A DNA stretch of 64,000 nt from Patiria miniata (taxonomy: Eukaryota > Echinodermata > Asteroidea > Valvatida > Asterinidae). The position numbers and the translations under genes are program-made. This document shows positions 22,001 to 28,319 of this stretch, in pieces. Position 1 is the stretch's first letter. Each line of letters opens with the position of its first letter. Under the pieces are notes generated by a model, which saw only the letters and a list, made by a program, of their open reading frames with translations, ran no database searches and had not been told where the DNA came from. Where the stretch lies: the NCBI RefSeq assembly GCF_015706575.1, contig NW_024037063.1, positions 21,266,927-21,330,926 on the forward strand, in the 5' to 3' direction.

Positions 22001-25000
22001 ATTTGGAATTATTAGTTTCCATGGTAAATGTTAGTGGCGTACTGCATTGTGAATCGCCCAATTGGTTCCAAATGGCTATTCATTGGTTGTTTTCACAAGT
22101 GTGTGGTCTAAATAGTGGGCCAGATGTAGCATTTTGATTGGCGTGAACGTTACGGAGTAATCCTATACAATAGCACTTACAGGCTTTCTTGACCTGCCTA
22201 CAGCAGTCATCAGTCACAAGTGAGAGTCAGTAAGTCTGTCAGTTAGTCAGTCAGACAGTGAGAAAGTATACATTTTGCTGATACATGGTCCTCTTGAAAC
22301 AACCCCTCCCCCAACAACAAAAACAAGAAAACAACAAACACCACCCAACAAAAACACCAACAACCCAACAAGCAATAAATACAAAACAAAAACTAAGCAT
22401 TCACAACAAAATAAAAACAAAACAACATCAATAACAAAGAATGTATTCTCTTACTAGTGGCGCGGTTCTCCCTGATCTCTTCTTCCTCTGAAGTGTTCTT
22501 TTCTTTCTTTATGTCGGGCTCGTCGTCATTGGCTAAGGCATAATAATTTCCTGCAGTAAAGTCGATCAGTAAATTCATAATAATTTCCTGCAGTAAAGTC
22601 GATCAGTAAAATTTTAAACACACTCAAAGAACAATGTCCTGCCTGCAAGATAATCAGGCATCTGGAGAGACGAGATTCTGTATATCCTCAGTGACAAACT
22701 CTCATCAAATGACAATTATTAAGTGATGGGGCGCAAACCGTTTGAAAATGCTCCATGTTAATTGGCTTTTTCGCAAAGTTGCGGAAAAGCCTTTGTTTTT
22801 GTTCTCATTCTTTTTTTTTCTTCCTGTTGTTTTTGTTCTATCCCCAAATTCCATATAGACTTTGTACACGATTTTTCTATTATTCACTTTGAGCATTCAT
22901 CTTTGTCATACATCATTCATAGCTGACCTATGCGGAGTCCCTATAACAAAGTTGTATGCCGAAGAGTGACTTACGATGACGTCATCATAGGTCACGTGAC
23001 GTCATCATTAATGAAAATATTTTAAGATCCTATATATAGAGAACTGCAAATCCAACTGGGTTGAAACTTGGTTTGTAGGAGACCGGGAAGTACTATGGGT
23101 GCAAATTGAGATGACGGGATGATGACGTCATTTTATTGTATTTTGGTTAGTTTTTGAACCCTTCATCCATATCTCATCAACAGAACAAGCTAACTTCGAA
23201 ATTCTGTTTGTAATGGGTTTATTGATATATATATTTTGACCAAACATGGAAAAGTGTGTGACGTTATGGTGACTACTTCAAAAATACATGTATATGGGAA
23301 GGTCCTACCGTCGTTGAAAATGGTGGGAACCAAATAATTTCTTAATAAATATGCCGAAAGTGACGCCACAATGACGTTATCGGTTATCGATTAAAAAAAC
23401 ACAAGTATTTTCAATATTGCATTCTACCCAAACAATTTGACTCTGTCTTTGCTCAGATGGACTCAAACTTGACACAGAACAAGATCATGTATTTGTGTTC
23501 CTTAACTGTGGGGACCGAGGACGTTTTACCCTAACAAGGAAAAACTTCCCCATAATGTGGTGACGGCCCGCCCACATTGTAATTATGTGCATTGACAAGT
23601 GCCATCATCATGATGTCATCATGGGGCACGTGAGGTCATCGTAAATGTTCATTTTTCAAAGTCCTATATCTAGATAATGAAAGTTCGATGGCATCTTAAC
23701 GTATGTTTAGATGTAGGGTATGTGATAGATGAAAATCGCCCCGCAGTGTTGGAGGTCTCGAGGCCGGCCTCGAGGCCGATTTTCATGGCCTTGGCCTCAG
23801 TCGGCTTGGCCTCGGAGGTGCAAGGCCTCGGCCTTGGCCTCGGCCTCGGAGCCTTCCGGCCTCGGCGAATCGGTCGAGGCCGGCTCGAGGCCGCCCATTT
23901 TGATGTGTTTTCTATTCTAATTAATTTTAATTTTTTACCGTATCAAACCCTCGAGATTCTGCCGCAGTGGGTTCCGTGAAACGAACGCATATACAATGTA
24001 CGCACGAATGAACTGGAAATGGTTGCATTGAACGTACTCACGTACGTAGCATCTTCGCCTAGCCTGCGCTTCAGCTTTCCACGTGCGTGCAAGCGTTATA
24101 ACTGTTACCGCGGGCCAGACTACATAAGTCTGGCACCAATCCCATCTGCGTACAATGTGGTAGTAGACTAGTCTGGTTGCAGTGTTGTACAAAATTTTCT
24201 CGTTTCACCTCTGTACCCCGACCTTTAAAAATGATTTGCGGCAAGGTGCCGCAAGCTTAATCATTTTTTTTATAGGCCACTGTTTCAGTAAAAGTCTGAA
24301 CTTTCTGGGTACGATCGAGTGTACTAGTCCGTACCATTTTTTTTCATAAAGATATGATAAAAACAGTTACGATTTATCATCCAAATGAATGCAAAGTTCT
24401 GAATGAATGTTTGAATAATAGGAGTCAGTATTCCTCGTGGTACCAGGATACTTTTATGTATTTTTCCATGTATAAGCACGGTTAGAAATTGACTAATTTT
24501 GCGTGGTTACAGATATACGGCCAAAACCTCTGGACTCCCTACCTCTTGCCATGATCTTAAAATTCTTCGAAGCCATTGGATTCAAATCGAATGATCCGAG
24601 AATTCATGGTCATTTTGATGAACTGAGTGATGTCATGCACGCATGTTCCGTGTTGCCGTGTTGTTTGGAGCGGGATTGGCCATTGCCAGACTTTGTCTGG
24701 TACCGCGGTATTAACAGTGATAATGCGTGGACACTTATCCCGTTGTGTGGAGCGGGATTGGAACTATGCTTTGCCCGTGCGTAACGGCGGGCCGTCTGGC
24801 ATTGTCTGGTCGCATCGCGGTGTTTGCTCGGCGCGCGCCTGTACAGTGCGAAGGTCGGGGGGGGGGTCGTAACTTTTTGGTTATGAGTGGTAAAAACCTG
24901 ATTGAAGAATCAACTTGTTGTTTATTTAATTGGGATTCCTATGATATTAAGCATTTTGATAGGTTTTGAAAATAAGATTTATAAAACATGCTAAAAGTAA

Positions 25001-28000
25001 ATAATGTAAATCTTTTCGGTTTGCGGTAACACCATGTGGTAATAACTATTGCTTAGAAGATATTAGTTCTGAGAAGAACTTGTCCTGCTTATTATCAACT
25101 TTGCTAAGTAGTTTTTGTTCTGTTAAGAACAGTCCTGCTGTAAGTTCTATACGAACTTGTCTAGAGACCAAAGACAAGTTCGTATAGAACTTACAGCAGG
25201 ACTGTTCTTAACAGAACAAAAACTACTTAGCAAAGTTGATAATAAGTAGGACAAGTTCTTCTCAGAACTAATATCTTCTAAGCAGTAGTTATTACCACAT
25301 GGTGTTACCGCAAACCGAAAAGATTATATAATGTAAACCTACAGAATAGAAACTCAAAATTTGGCCATTTAAATTGTTGTTTCTCCAAAGGGCAAACACC
25401 TATGAGCCTGATTCAAACGCCATTGATTTTGTTGTGTAATTTGCTTTCAGTGATACAAAACTTGAGATTTCTTTCTTTAAAAAATAGAATTCGCCGGACT
25501 CCCTACAAGAGGAAACCCATTGTAAGCTGTAAATTTGTAAGCCAGGCACTCCAAAACTCAGTGAATTCAACTAAAAAGATGTTAAAGCTCCAACATAATC
25601 TTAGCCTTGTTTTAGTGATTATATTTCATTACGTGTTTTGATAGCTGGCCTCGGCCTCGGCCTTGGCCTCGGAGGTGGTGGCCTCGGCTTTGGCCTTGGC
25701 CTCGCGGTTGTGGCCTCGGCCTCGGCCTCGGCCTTGGCCTCGAAGGTTGTGGCCTCGGCCTTGGCCTCGGCCACGGATGTTGTGGCCTCGACTACAACAC
25801 TGAAAATCGGGGGGATGGGGGGGGGGGGAGGTGGGGAGGGTGATCTGGACACCCGCATACATGTATACATGTACACTGTACCGTACATTATAATGCAAGT
25901 TACTTTTTCAAAAAGACATTTATTTCCATATACAGCTAATACACAATAGATAATGATTGATTATCATACAAAAATACACGAGACGGAAACTTACATGTTA
26001 ATATACATGTTAAATTCTTTGGGAGGGGGTGTGGGGTGGGGGAGGGGAGGAGGAGGTGCTCATATGAGCACTGACTGGAAAAGGAAGAGGGGTGGCGGAG
26101 GGGAGCTGTGAGACGGCTGTTGGTGTAAATCATGACAGGTTCACTTGCAAATTGAAATCTATTTGGGCAAATACATGTAGAAATCAAAATCTGAATTAGG
26201 TGGCAAGGGAAGGGGCGGGGCCTAGCATGGTAGGGGATGACTGGACATCATTTAACTAATGGATGCACTTCAACCAGAGGACAATCGATAGGGCCATTAT
26301 TGTTCATTGCGGCTTGCAAACACATGATTTTTGCCGACGTAACAATGATTTTACCAAGTTGGTTGTCACACCCCACCCTCACCCCCAAGCAATGCCCCGA
26401 GGGTGGGTGGGGGGGGGGGGGGGGAGAAGGGAGGCTGTGAAAAGGAAGTTTGTGTCATTTCTAAAGTGTTCACTTGCAACTTACATGTTTACATTTGTTT
26501 CATTATGCAATCAACATACAAGATATAAATTCGGAGGCAAAGGGGAAGTGGGCGGGGCCTAGCCGGGTGTAGGGGGGAACTATACGACCTACTATTCTTC
26601 CACTTGTCTTACAATGATACACAGTGTGATTATCTTTGTAAAAATGTGCTAGATTCAGGAACAATTCCAATTATACAAGTTATTACTCAAAACAAAGGAA
26701 AATACTGAAAATACACTTTTTAAGGTTTTTGTTGCTGTTACTATTTTAGGAGCGCTACTGCACAAAGGATATACAATAACCCAAGATTTTCTCACCAGAT
26801 ATGAAAAGATCAATGTCTGAACTAACCATAGCCAAAGGGAAATTATTCTGAGTGCCCTGGCAAGTGGCATTTTGGCATTGTTTTGGCTTGATGACCTTTG
26901 AAAATAATGCAGAAAATGAATTTTGGCAGCCTCATCATTGCCAAGAAATTGCCAATACACATAATGGCCCGTTACCATGGCAACGGGCAAAATATTTTTG
27001 CAAAATTTATTTTGTTTTGAGCGTGGACGCTTGTATGAAGAATTTTCACGAAATGACTCTTAATACGTTCACATATTAGTTCATATTAGTTTTTATATTT
27101 TCAAACTTTTTTTCACTTTATCTAGCATATCCTGTCTAAACTACATGAGTATTTAGTAAACACGTGTTTAACTGTGACATTGAACCGGAGAAAATGTTAT
27201 TAAAAATGTTTTTTGGAAATCTCTCGAATCCCTGAAGAATGCATATTTTGTTCAAATACATAAATGCTTATACCGAAAAAAAATGTTTGAATTATATACA
27301 TTTCCCTGTTGTTTGCTTGAATTACACCTGAGTTAGACAGTGCCAAATAAAATAGTTCTGTGCCCCATCGCCATGCATTTGTTACAAAGACAAACGCAAA
27401 CACAGTGTGTATAAATCATAACAAACGCTCGTTCAGACATGGAGGTACATAGGATCATTTGCTTTTTGTGCTCTTTTTTAAACAATAAAATTGCTCTTCA
27501 GAGAGAGGTGCATAACAACTAAGGTGAGTCAGGTTGACAGATTGTCCTGGTGTTCATATGGATTGGGTTTTCAGTCCTTACCTGCTTCCGTGGGTTTTCC
27601 CCAGAATATTCTTCTGGGGTTTTCCTCCCACCTCTAAAACTGTAATTTCTTTTCATTGTCTTCTCTCTACAGGTTTCTTCAGGCTTGAGAGCTACAGTGC
27701 TTGGGGCACTTTAGAAGAATCCTTAGTTTCATTACCAGAAAAATACATAAAAACTAACTTGTGGAAGTTTCAACTTGGTGGATACTATACAATTTGAGAA
27801 AACTGGATTCGTAACTGGACTACGTTGCTAACTGTGCCCGCAAGCACAACTTCTTAAACCACCTTGAGTTTATCGAATTTTTTTTGTCACAATGTTGCCA
27901 TTTCAGGGGAATTAATTTCACAAGATATCTGGTACCAGTCCTATCTTCATTTTGAGCAAGGACTAAATCGGGAGGTGTGTTTCCGGGGAATTGCAAATGT

Positions 28001-28219
28001 TCCTATGTGCTAATATAAAGTGATCAACTACGACGAAATTCCCCCTGGTACCAACGAGTGGCTAGCGTACACTCTGCGAGCCACGGCTGACAACAATCAA
28101 GCTTCATTTCGTAGATCAAAATCTACTGACTGATCAGGTACTATCTACTGAAAGATTTCTGACTTACCAGCGATGAACACCGCTAGAAGCAGAACCAAGA
28201 GGCGATCCATCTTGCCCAT
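6941..28219 (-). CDS. Gene 1: secreted CUB/LDLa/SRCR mosaic protein (30 exons, predicted 1,772 aa)
   Basis: Exons in transcript order: 28219-28168 signal peptide; 22550-22455 acidic; 21617-21276 CUB; eleven LDLa exons between 19810 and 17353; SRCR 17235-16888, 16435-16112, 15167-14856; six LDLa exons between 14355 and 13070; SRCR 12727-12389, 10061-9747, 9243-8938; LDLa 8469-8296, 8093-7980, 7621-7520; tail 7038-6941 with a TAG stop. Every junction is GT-AG and phase 1, and the summed length is 5,319 nt, divisible by three. There is no hydrophobic segment after the signal peptide, so a secreted protein is predicted. SRCR, LDLa and CUB modules bind ligands in scavenger-receptor-like and DMBT1-like proteins; a role in pathogen binding or matrix is inference. 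Internal exons are all symmetrical, so alternative inclusion would keep the frame. No exact family match recalled. Confidence 0.85.
7155..7168 (-). promoter_or_regulatory. CTCF-like motif, copy A
   Basis: Plus strand reads GCACCCTCTTGTGG, the reverse complement of a CTCF-type core with mismatches. It lies in the last intron of gene 1. The copy B counterpart at 38976-38989 fits the vertebrate consensus better. Function is inferred from the motif only. Confidence 0.35.
7520..7621 (-). CDS. Gene 1 LDLa exon (short, C-terminal)
   Basis: A 102-nt phase 1-1 exon reading [21 protein letters not shown] and ending in [11 protein letters not shown]. This is a compact LDLa module with an acidic calcium-binding end. 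The paralogue at 40743-40844 differs at a few residues. Confidence 0.8.
7980..8093 (-). CDS. Gene 1 LDLa exon
   Basis: A 114-nt phase 1-1 exon: [14 protein letters not shown], then [12 protein letters not shown] and GEDEFNCNG. It has six cysteines and the canonical Asp/Glu calcium cage (CDG..DC..GEDE). Acceptor TTTTACAG and donor GTAAATAT. The copy B version is 41216-41332. Confidence 0.85.
8296..8469 (-). CDS. Gene 1 LDLa exon with Pro/Ser/Thr linker
   Basis: A 174-nt phase 1-1 exon. A linker ([19 protein letters not shown]) precedes an LDLa module whose end reads [18 protein letters not shown]. Acceptor CACCAAAG, donor GTAAAG. A nearly identical exon is 41773-41946, and the same linker opens the exon at 42877-43047. 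Confidence 0.85.
8938..9243 (-). CDS. Gene 1 SRCR exon (6th SRCR)
   Basis: A 306-nt phase 1-1 exon. It starts [18 protein letters not shown], contains [20 protein letters not shown] and ends ANLICQG. Six cysteines, the group A number, in one exon. The end reads [15 protein letters not shown] instead of the usual [11 protein letters not shown]. Confidence 0.88.
9747..10061 (-). CDS. Gene 1 SRCR exon (5th SRCR)
   Basis: A 315-nt phase 1-1 exon: [40 protein letters not shown], and a [11 protein letters not shown] end. Closest to the SRCR at 14856-15167. A 3-nt insertion turns the usual MLGYPSA into MLYGYPSA. Confidence 0.9.
10940..11153 (+). repeat. SINE-like element with (ATT)n tail
   Basis: Ends GCGCTTTATAAATAGCCAAT followed by an (ATT)n tail at about 11132-11152. 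This is the typical 3' end of SINEs copied by a partner LINE. It lies in the intron between the SRCR exons at 9747 and 12389. The 5' limit is uncertain. Confidence 0.55.
11190..11560. repeat. Dispersed repeat dense in TGACGTCA (CRE-like) sites
   Basis: Shares long stretches with 22935-23345, for example CGAAGAGTGACGTCACGATG, then GGGTCACGTGACGTCATC and CCAATTGGGTTGAAACATG. It contains several TGACGTCA octamers or near matches. The same family appears at 39525-40550 and, as a fragment, at 7360-7445. Intronic here. Confidence 0.6.
11561..12388. other. Gene 1 intron, no exon seen
   Basis: Contains a poly-A run at about 12213-12228 and a (TTA)n run near 12281-12295. No frame here has splice borders plus a recognisable module. 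Confidence 0.4.
12389..12727 (-). CDS. Gene 1 SRCR exon (4th SRCR), divergent
   Basis: A 339-nt phase 1-1 exon. It opens with the linker [20 protein letters not shown], shared with the exon at 16888-17235, and ends AGVNCSG. Six cysteines. The normally conserved WGTVCDD is changed to WVTFCGY, so this copy is the most divergent intact SRCR in the gene. Confidence 0.85.
12843..12983 (-). pseudogene. Dead LDLa exon (two stops, donor lost)
   Basis: Aligns over its full 141 nt with the live LDLa exons, but the conserved Trp codon is TGA, the conserved calcium-site Glu codon is TAA, and the donor reads GC instead of GT. It has also lost a conserved Asp. Including it would end the protein, so it is skipped in the gene 1 model. 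Confidence 0.85.
13021..14390. repeat. Higher-order tandem repeat, 685-bp unit of three LDLa exons
   Basis: Exons 13070, 13298 and 13528 and their introns recur with a shift of 685-687 bp at 13755, 13983 and 14215. Intron sequence is conserved as closely as exon sequence, so the duplication is recent. Confidence 0.85.
13070..14355 (-). CDS. Gene 1 LDLa array 2 (six 141-nt exons)
   Basis: Exons 14355-14215, 14123-13983, 13895-13755, 13668-13528, 13438-13298 and 13210-13070, all phase 1-1 with introns of about 90 nt. Each encodes [20 protein letters not shown] followed by [17 protein letters not shown] and [11 protein letters not shown]: six cysteines, the calcium-site acidic residues mostly kept (Asn replaces the first Asp), and an unusual Tyr content. 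Small changes occur: SFYGC in 13528-13668, ENNC in 13983-14123 and GCSS in 13298-13438. The array sits between two blocks of three SRCR exons. Confidence 0.92.
14450..14565 (-). pseudogene. Decayed LDLa exon relic
   Basis: On the minus strand, fragments of the LDLa exon survive in order (ACCGAAACCAC, GTCAATACATTCTCCAAA, CATAGCGAAGGTAAAT) but with deletions, stops and lost cysteines. It occupies the place where a further LDLa exon would sit, upstream of the array. Confidence 0.6.
14856..15167 (-). CDS. Gene 1 SRCR exon (3rd SRCR)
   Basis: A 312-nt phase 1-1 exon: [60 protein letters not shown] and [13 protein letters not shown]. Six cysteines. The acceptor is CTTCAG at 15169-15168, chosen over the internal CTCCAG because only it keeps phase 1. 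Close paralogue of 9747-10061. Confidence 0.9.
15549..15720 (-). pseudogene. Truncated, frameshifted SRCR exon relic
   Basis: The 3' part of an SRCR exon is recognisable (ACGCTACATATGGCCAGGGTGT, quoted in part, then GGAAAGCTCGATTTTAAGATTG, and a [13 protein letters not shown] end with a good donor). The first half is missing and single-base shifts break the frame near the IFDC position. The relic is closest to the live exon at 16112-16435. Confidence 0.7.
16112..16435 (-). CDS. Gene 1 SRCR exon (2nd SRCR)
   Basis: A 324-nt phase 1-1 exon: [40 protein letters not shown], and [14 protein letters not shown]. Six cysteines. The acceptor (ATTAAG at 16437-16436) is weak, but it is the one that keeps the phase. 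Confidence 0.88.
16888..17235 (-). CDS. Gene 1 SRCR exon (1st SRCR)
   Basis: A 348-nt phase 1-1 exon: linker [55 protein letters not shown], and [14 protein letters not shown]. Six cysteines. Directly follows the 11-exon LDLa array. Confidence 0.9.
17353..19810 (-). CDS. Gene 1 LDLa array 1 (eleven 141-nt exons)
   Basis: Exons in transcript order: 19810-19670, 19577-19437, 19343-19203, 19113-18973, 18883-18743, 18654-18514, 18421-18281, 18187-18047, 17957-17817, 17727-17587 and 17493-17353. All are 141 nt, phase 1-1, with GT-AG introns of 88-93 nt. The products are nearly identical 47-residue LDLa modules ([20 protein letters not shown], then the NGQC...QRCNGYSDC...GEDEYNC part). Rare changes are YYSC at 17587-17727, EYNCSG at 17817-17957 and ESNC at 19670-19810. 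Two intron classes occur: X (TGTTTTAAAAGACAGTAGC) and Y (GTCAGTGAGATGTGTTATT). In transcript order the introns run Y Y X X X Y Y X X Y. This is a cassette array likely to vary in copy number. Confidence 0.93.
20143..20175 (+). mobile_element. Terminal repeat of a Tc1/mariner-like element
   Basis: TATACAGGGTGAGTAAAAAA, matching the terminus at 53381-53400 and resembling 50819-50840. The other end is not identified. The 199-codon minus frame that crosses this site into the last LDLa exon is most likely chance read-through of the element. Confidence 0.5.
20755..20890 (+). repeat. Dispersed repeat with a ZNF143/Staf-like motif (partner 21895-22030)
   Basis: Shares GGGCGATTCACAATGCGGTG..CATTGTGGGAGATGGTCGAC with 21895-22030 at moderate identity. 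The reverse complement of the core, TCCCACAATGTACTGGG, resembles the ZNF143 site. Lies in the intron between CUB and the LDLa array. Confidence 0.45.
21276..21617 (-). CDS. Gene 1 CUB domain exon, cysteine-free
   Basis: A 342-nt phase 1-1 exon. The product contains [40 protein letters not shown] and [20 protein letters not shown], which are the usual CUB strands and the aromatic SP-x-YPxxYP turn in variant form. All four classical CUB cysteines are absent. An upstream in-frame ATG at 21657 exists but offers no signal peptide, so the spliced start at 28219 is preferred. Confidence 0.88.
21895..22030 (+). repeat. Dispersed repeat with a ZNF143/Staf-like motif
   Basis: Partner of 20755-20890. 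The reverse complement TTTCCCACAATGCACTGGGC matches the ZNF143 core TTCCCANNATGCA better than the partner does. Confidence 0.45.
22455..22550 (-). CDS. Gene 1 acidic linker exon
   Basis: A 96-nt phase 1-1 exon between a TTTACTGCAG acceptor and a CTA/GTAAGAG donor. The product is [20 protein letters not shown], then [12 protein letters not shown]: a highly charged, probably disordered mature N-terminus. Supported by splice consensus and by phase agreement with the signal exon and CUB exon; no homology recognised. Confidence 0.65.
22540..22612. repeat. Direct duplication of the acidic exon's acceptor
   Basis: A block of about 36 bp (ATAATTTCCTGCAGTAAAGT...) is repeated in tandem, giving two identical acceptors 37 nt apart (exon start at 22550 or 22587). 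The upstream choice would shift the reading frame. Confidence 0.75.
22935..23345. repeat. TGACGTCA-rich dispersed repeat
   Basis: Same family as 11190-11560: shared GCCGAAGAGTGAC, GATGACGTCATCAT, GGTCACGTGACGTCATCAT and CCAACTGGGTTGAAACTTGG. Further related sequence continues to about 23670. Lies in the large intron between signal and acidic exons. Confidence 0.6.
23748..23896 (+). repeat. GGCCTCGGCCTTGGCCTCGG-type array 1
   Basis: A GC-rich, imperfect tandem array of 6- and 12-bp units based on GGCCTC/GGCCTT. Translations of either strand are simple Gly-Leu or Ala-Ser repeats and are not taken as genes. A second array lies at 25647-25795. Confidence 0.8.
25009..25325. repeat. Near-perfect fold-back element (154-bp arms, 9-bp loop)
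   Basis: Arms 25009-25162 and 25172-25325 are reverse complements over 154 bp with only two mismatches, both of the kind that would pair as G-U in RNA. The 9-nt loop is 25163-25171. The direct repeat ATAATGTAAA (25001-25010 and 25328-25337) flanks the element and resembles an 8-10 bp target-site duplication. No open frame. It is either a very young palindromic MITE or a hairpin RNA source. Confidence 0.9.
25647..25795 (+). repeat. GGCCTCGGCCTTGGCCTCGG-type array 2
   Basis: Same repeat family and orientation as 23748-23896, with interspersed GTTGTG. Followed by a G-rich run at 25809-25831. Confidence 0.8.
25830..28167. other. First intron of gene 1, 5' portion; no exon seen
   Basis: Non-coding sequence with G-rich tracts at about 26025-26055 and 26398-26424 and a related GGGAAGTGGGCGGGGCCTAG-like stretch near 26210 and 26545. 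No module-like exon is visible. Confidence 0.4.
28168..28219 (-). CDS. Gene 1 first exon: signal peptide
   Basis: [18 protein letters not shown]: a short basic start and a hydrophobic core, cut after one base of a Gly codon by the donor GTAAGT (phase 1, matching the next exon). A TATA box lies about 50 nt upstream. This start is chosen because it is the only signal peptide found upstream of the CUB exon that keeps the phase. Confidence 0.8.
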
Positions 28220-28265
28220 GGCGTCTGATGAGGAACGGTCTGATTTGCAGCAGAGCCTCTGTTTG

Positions 28266-28272
28266 CTTTATA
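28266..28272 (-). promoter_or_regulatory. TATA box of gene 1
   Basis: TATAAAG on the minus strand, 47-53 nt upstream of the ATG at 28219. It predicts a start site near 28240 and a 5' leader of only about 20 nt. Confidence 0.6.
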
Positions 28273-28319
28273 GACTTCCATGCCGAGAAACAGATGGATC
28301 CTGGCCCGCATCGCGTGAG

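Noticed and set aside
24503..24969. Overlapping plus frames including 93 codons beginning [12 protein letters not shown]
   Set aside because: No domain, no splice context, internal short repeats (GTTGT..GGAGCGGGATTGG); probably repeat sequence.
23677..25949. Gly-Leu and Ala-Ser repeat frames on both strands
   Set aside because: Translations of the GGCCTC arrays and G runs.
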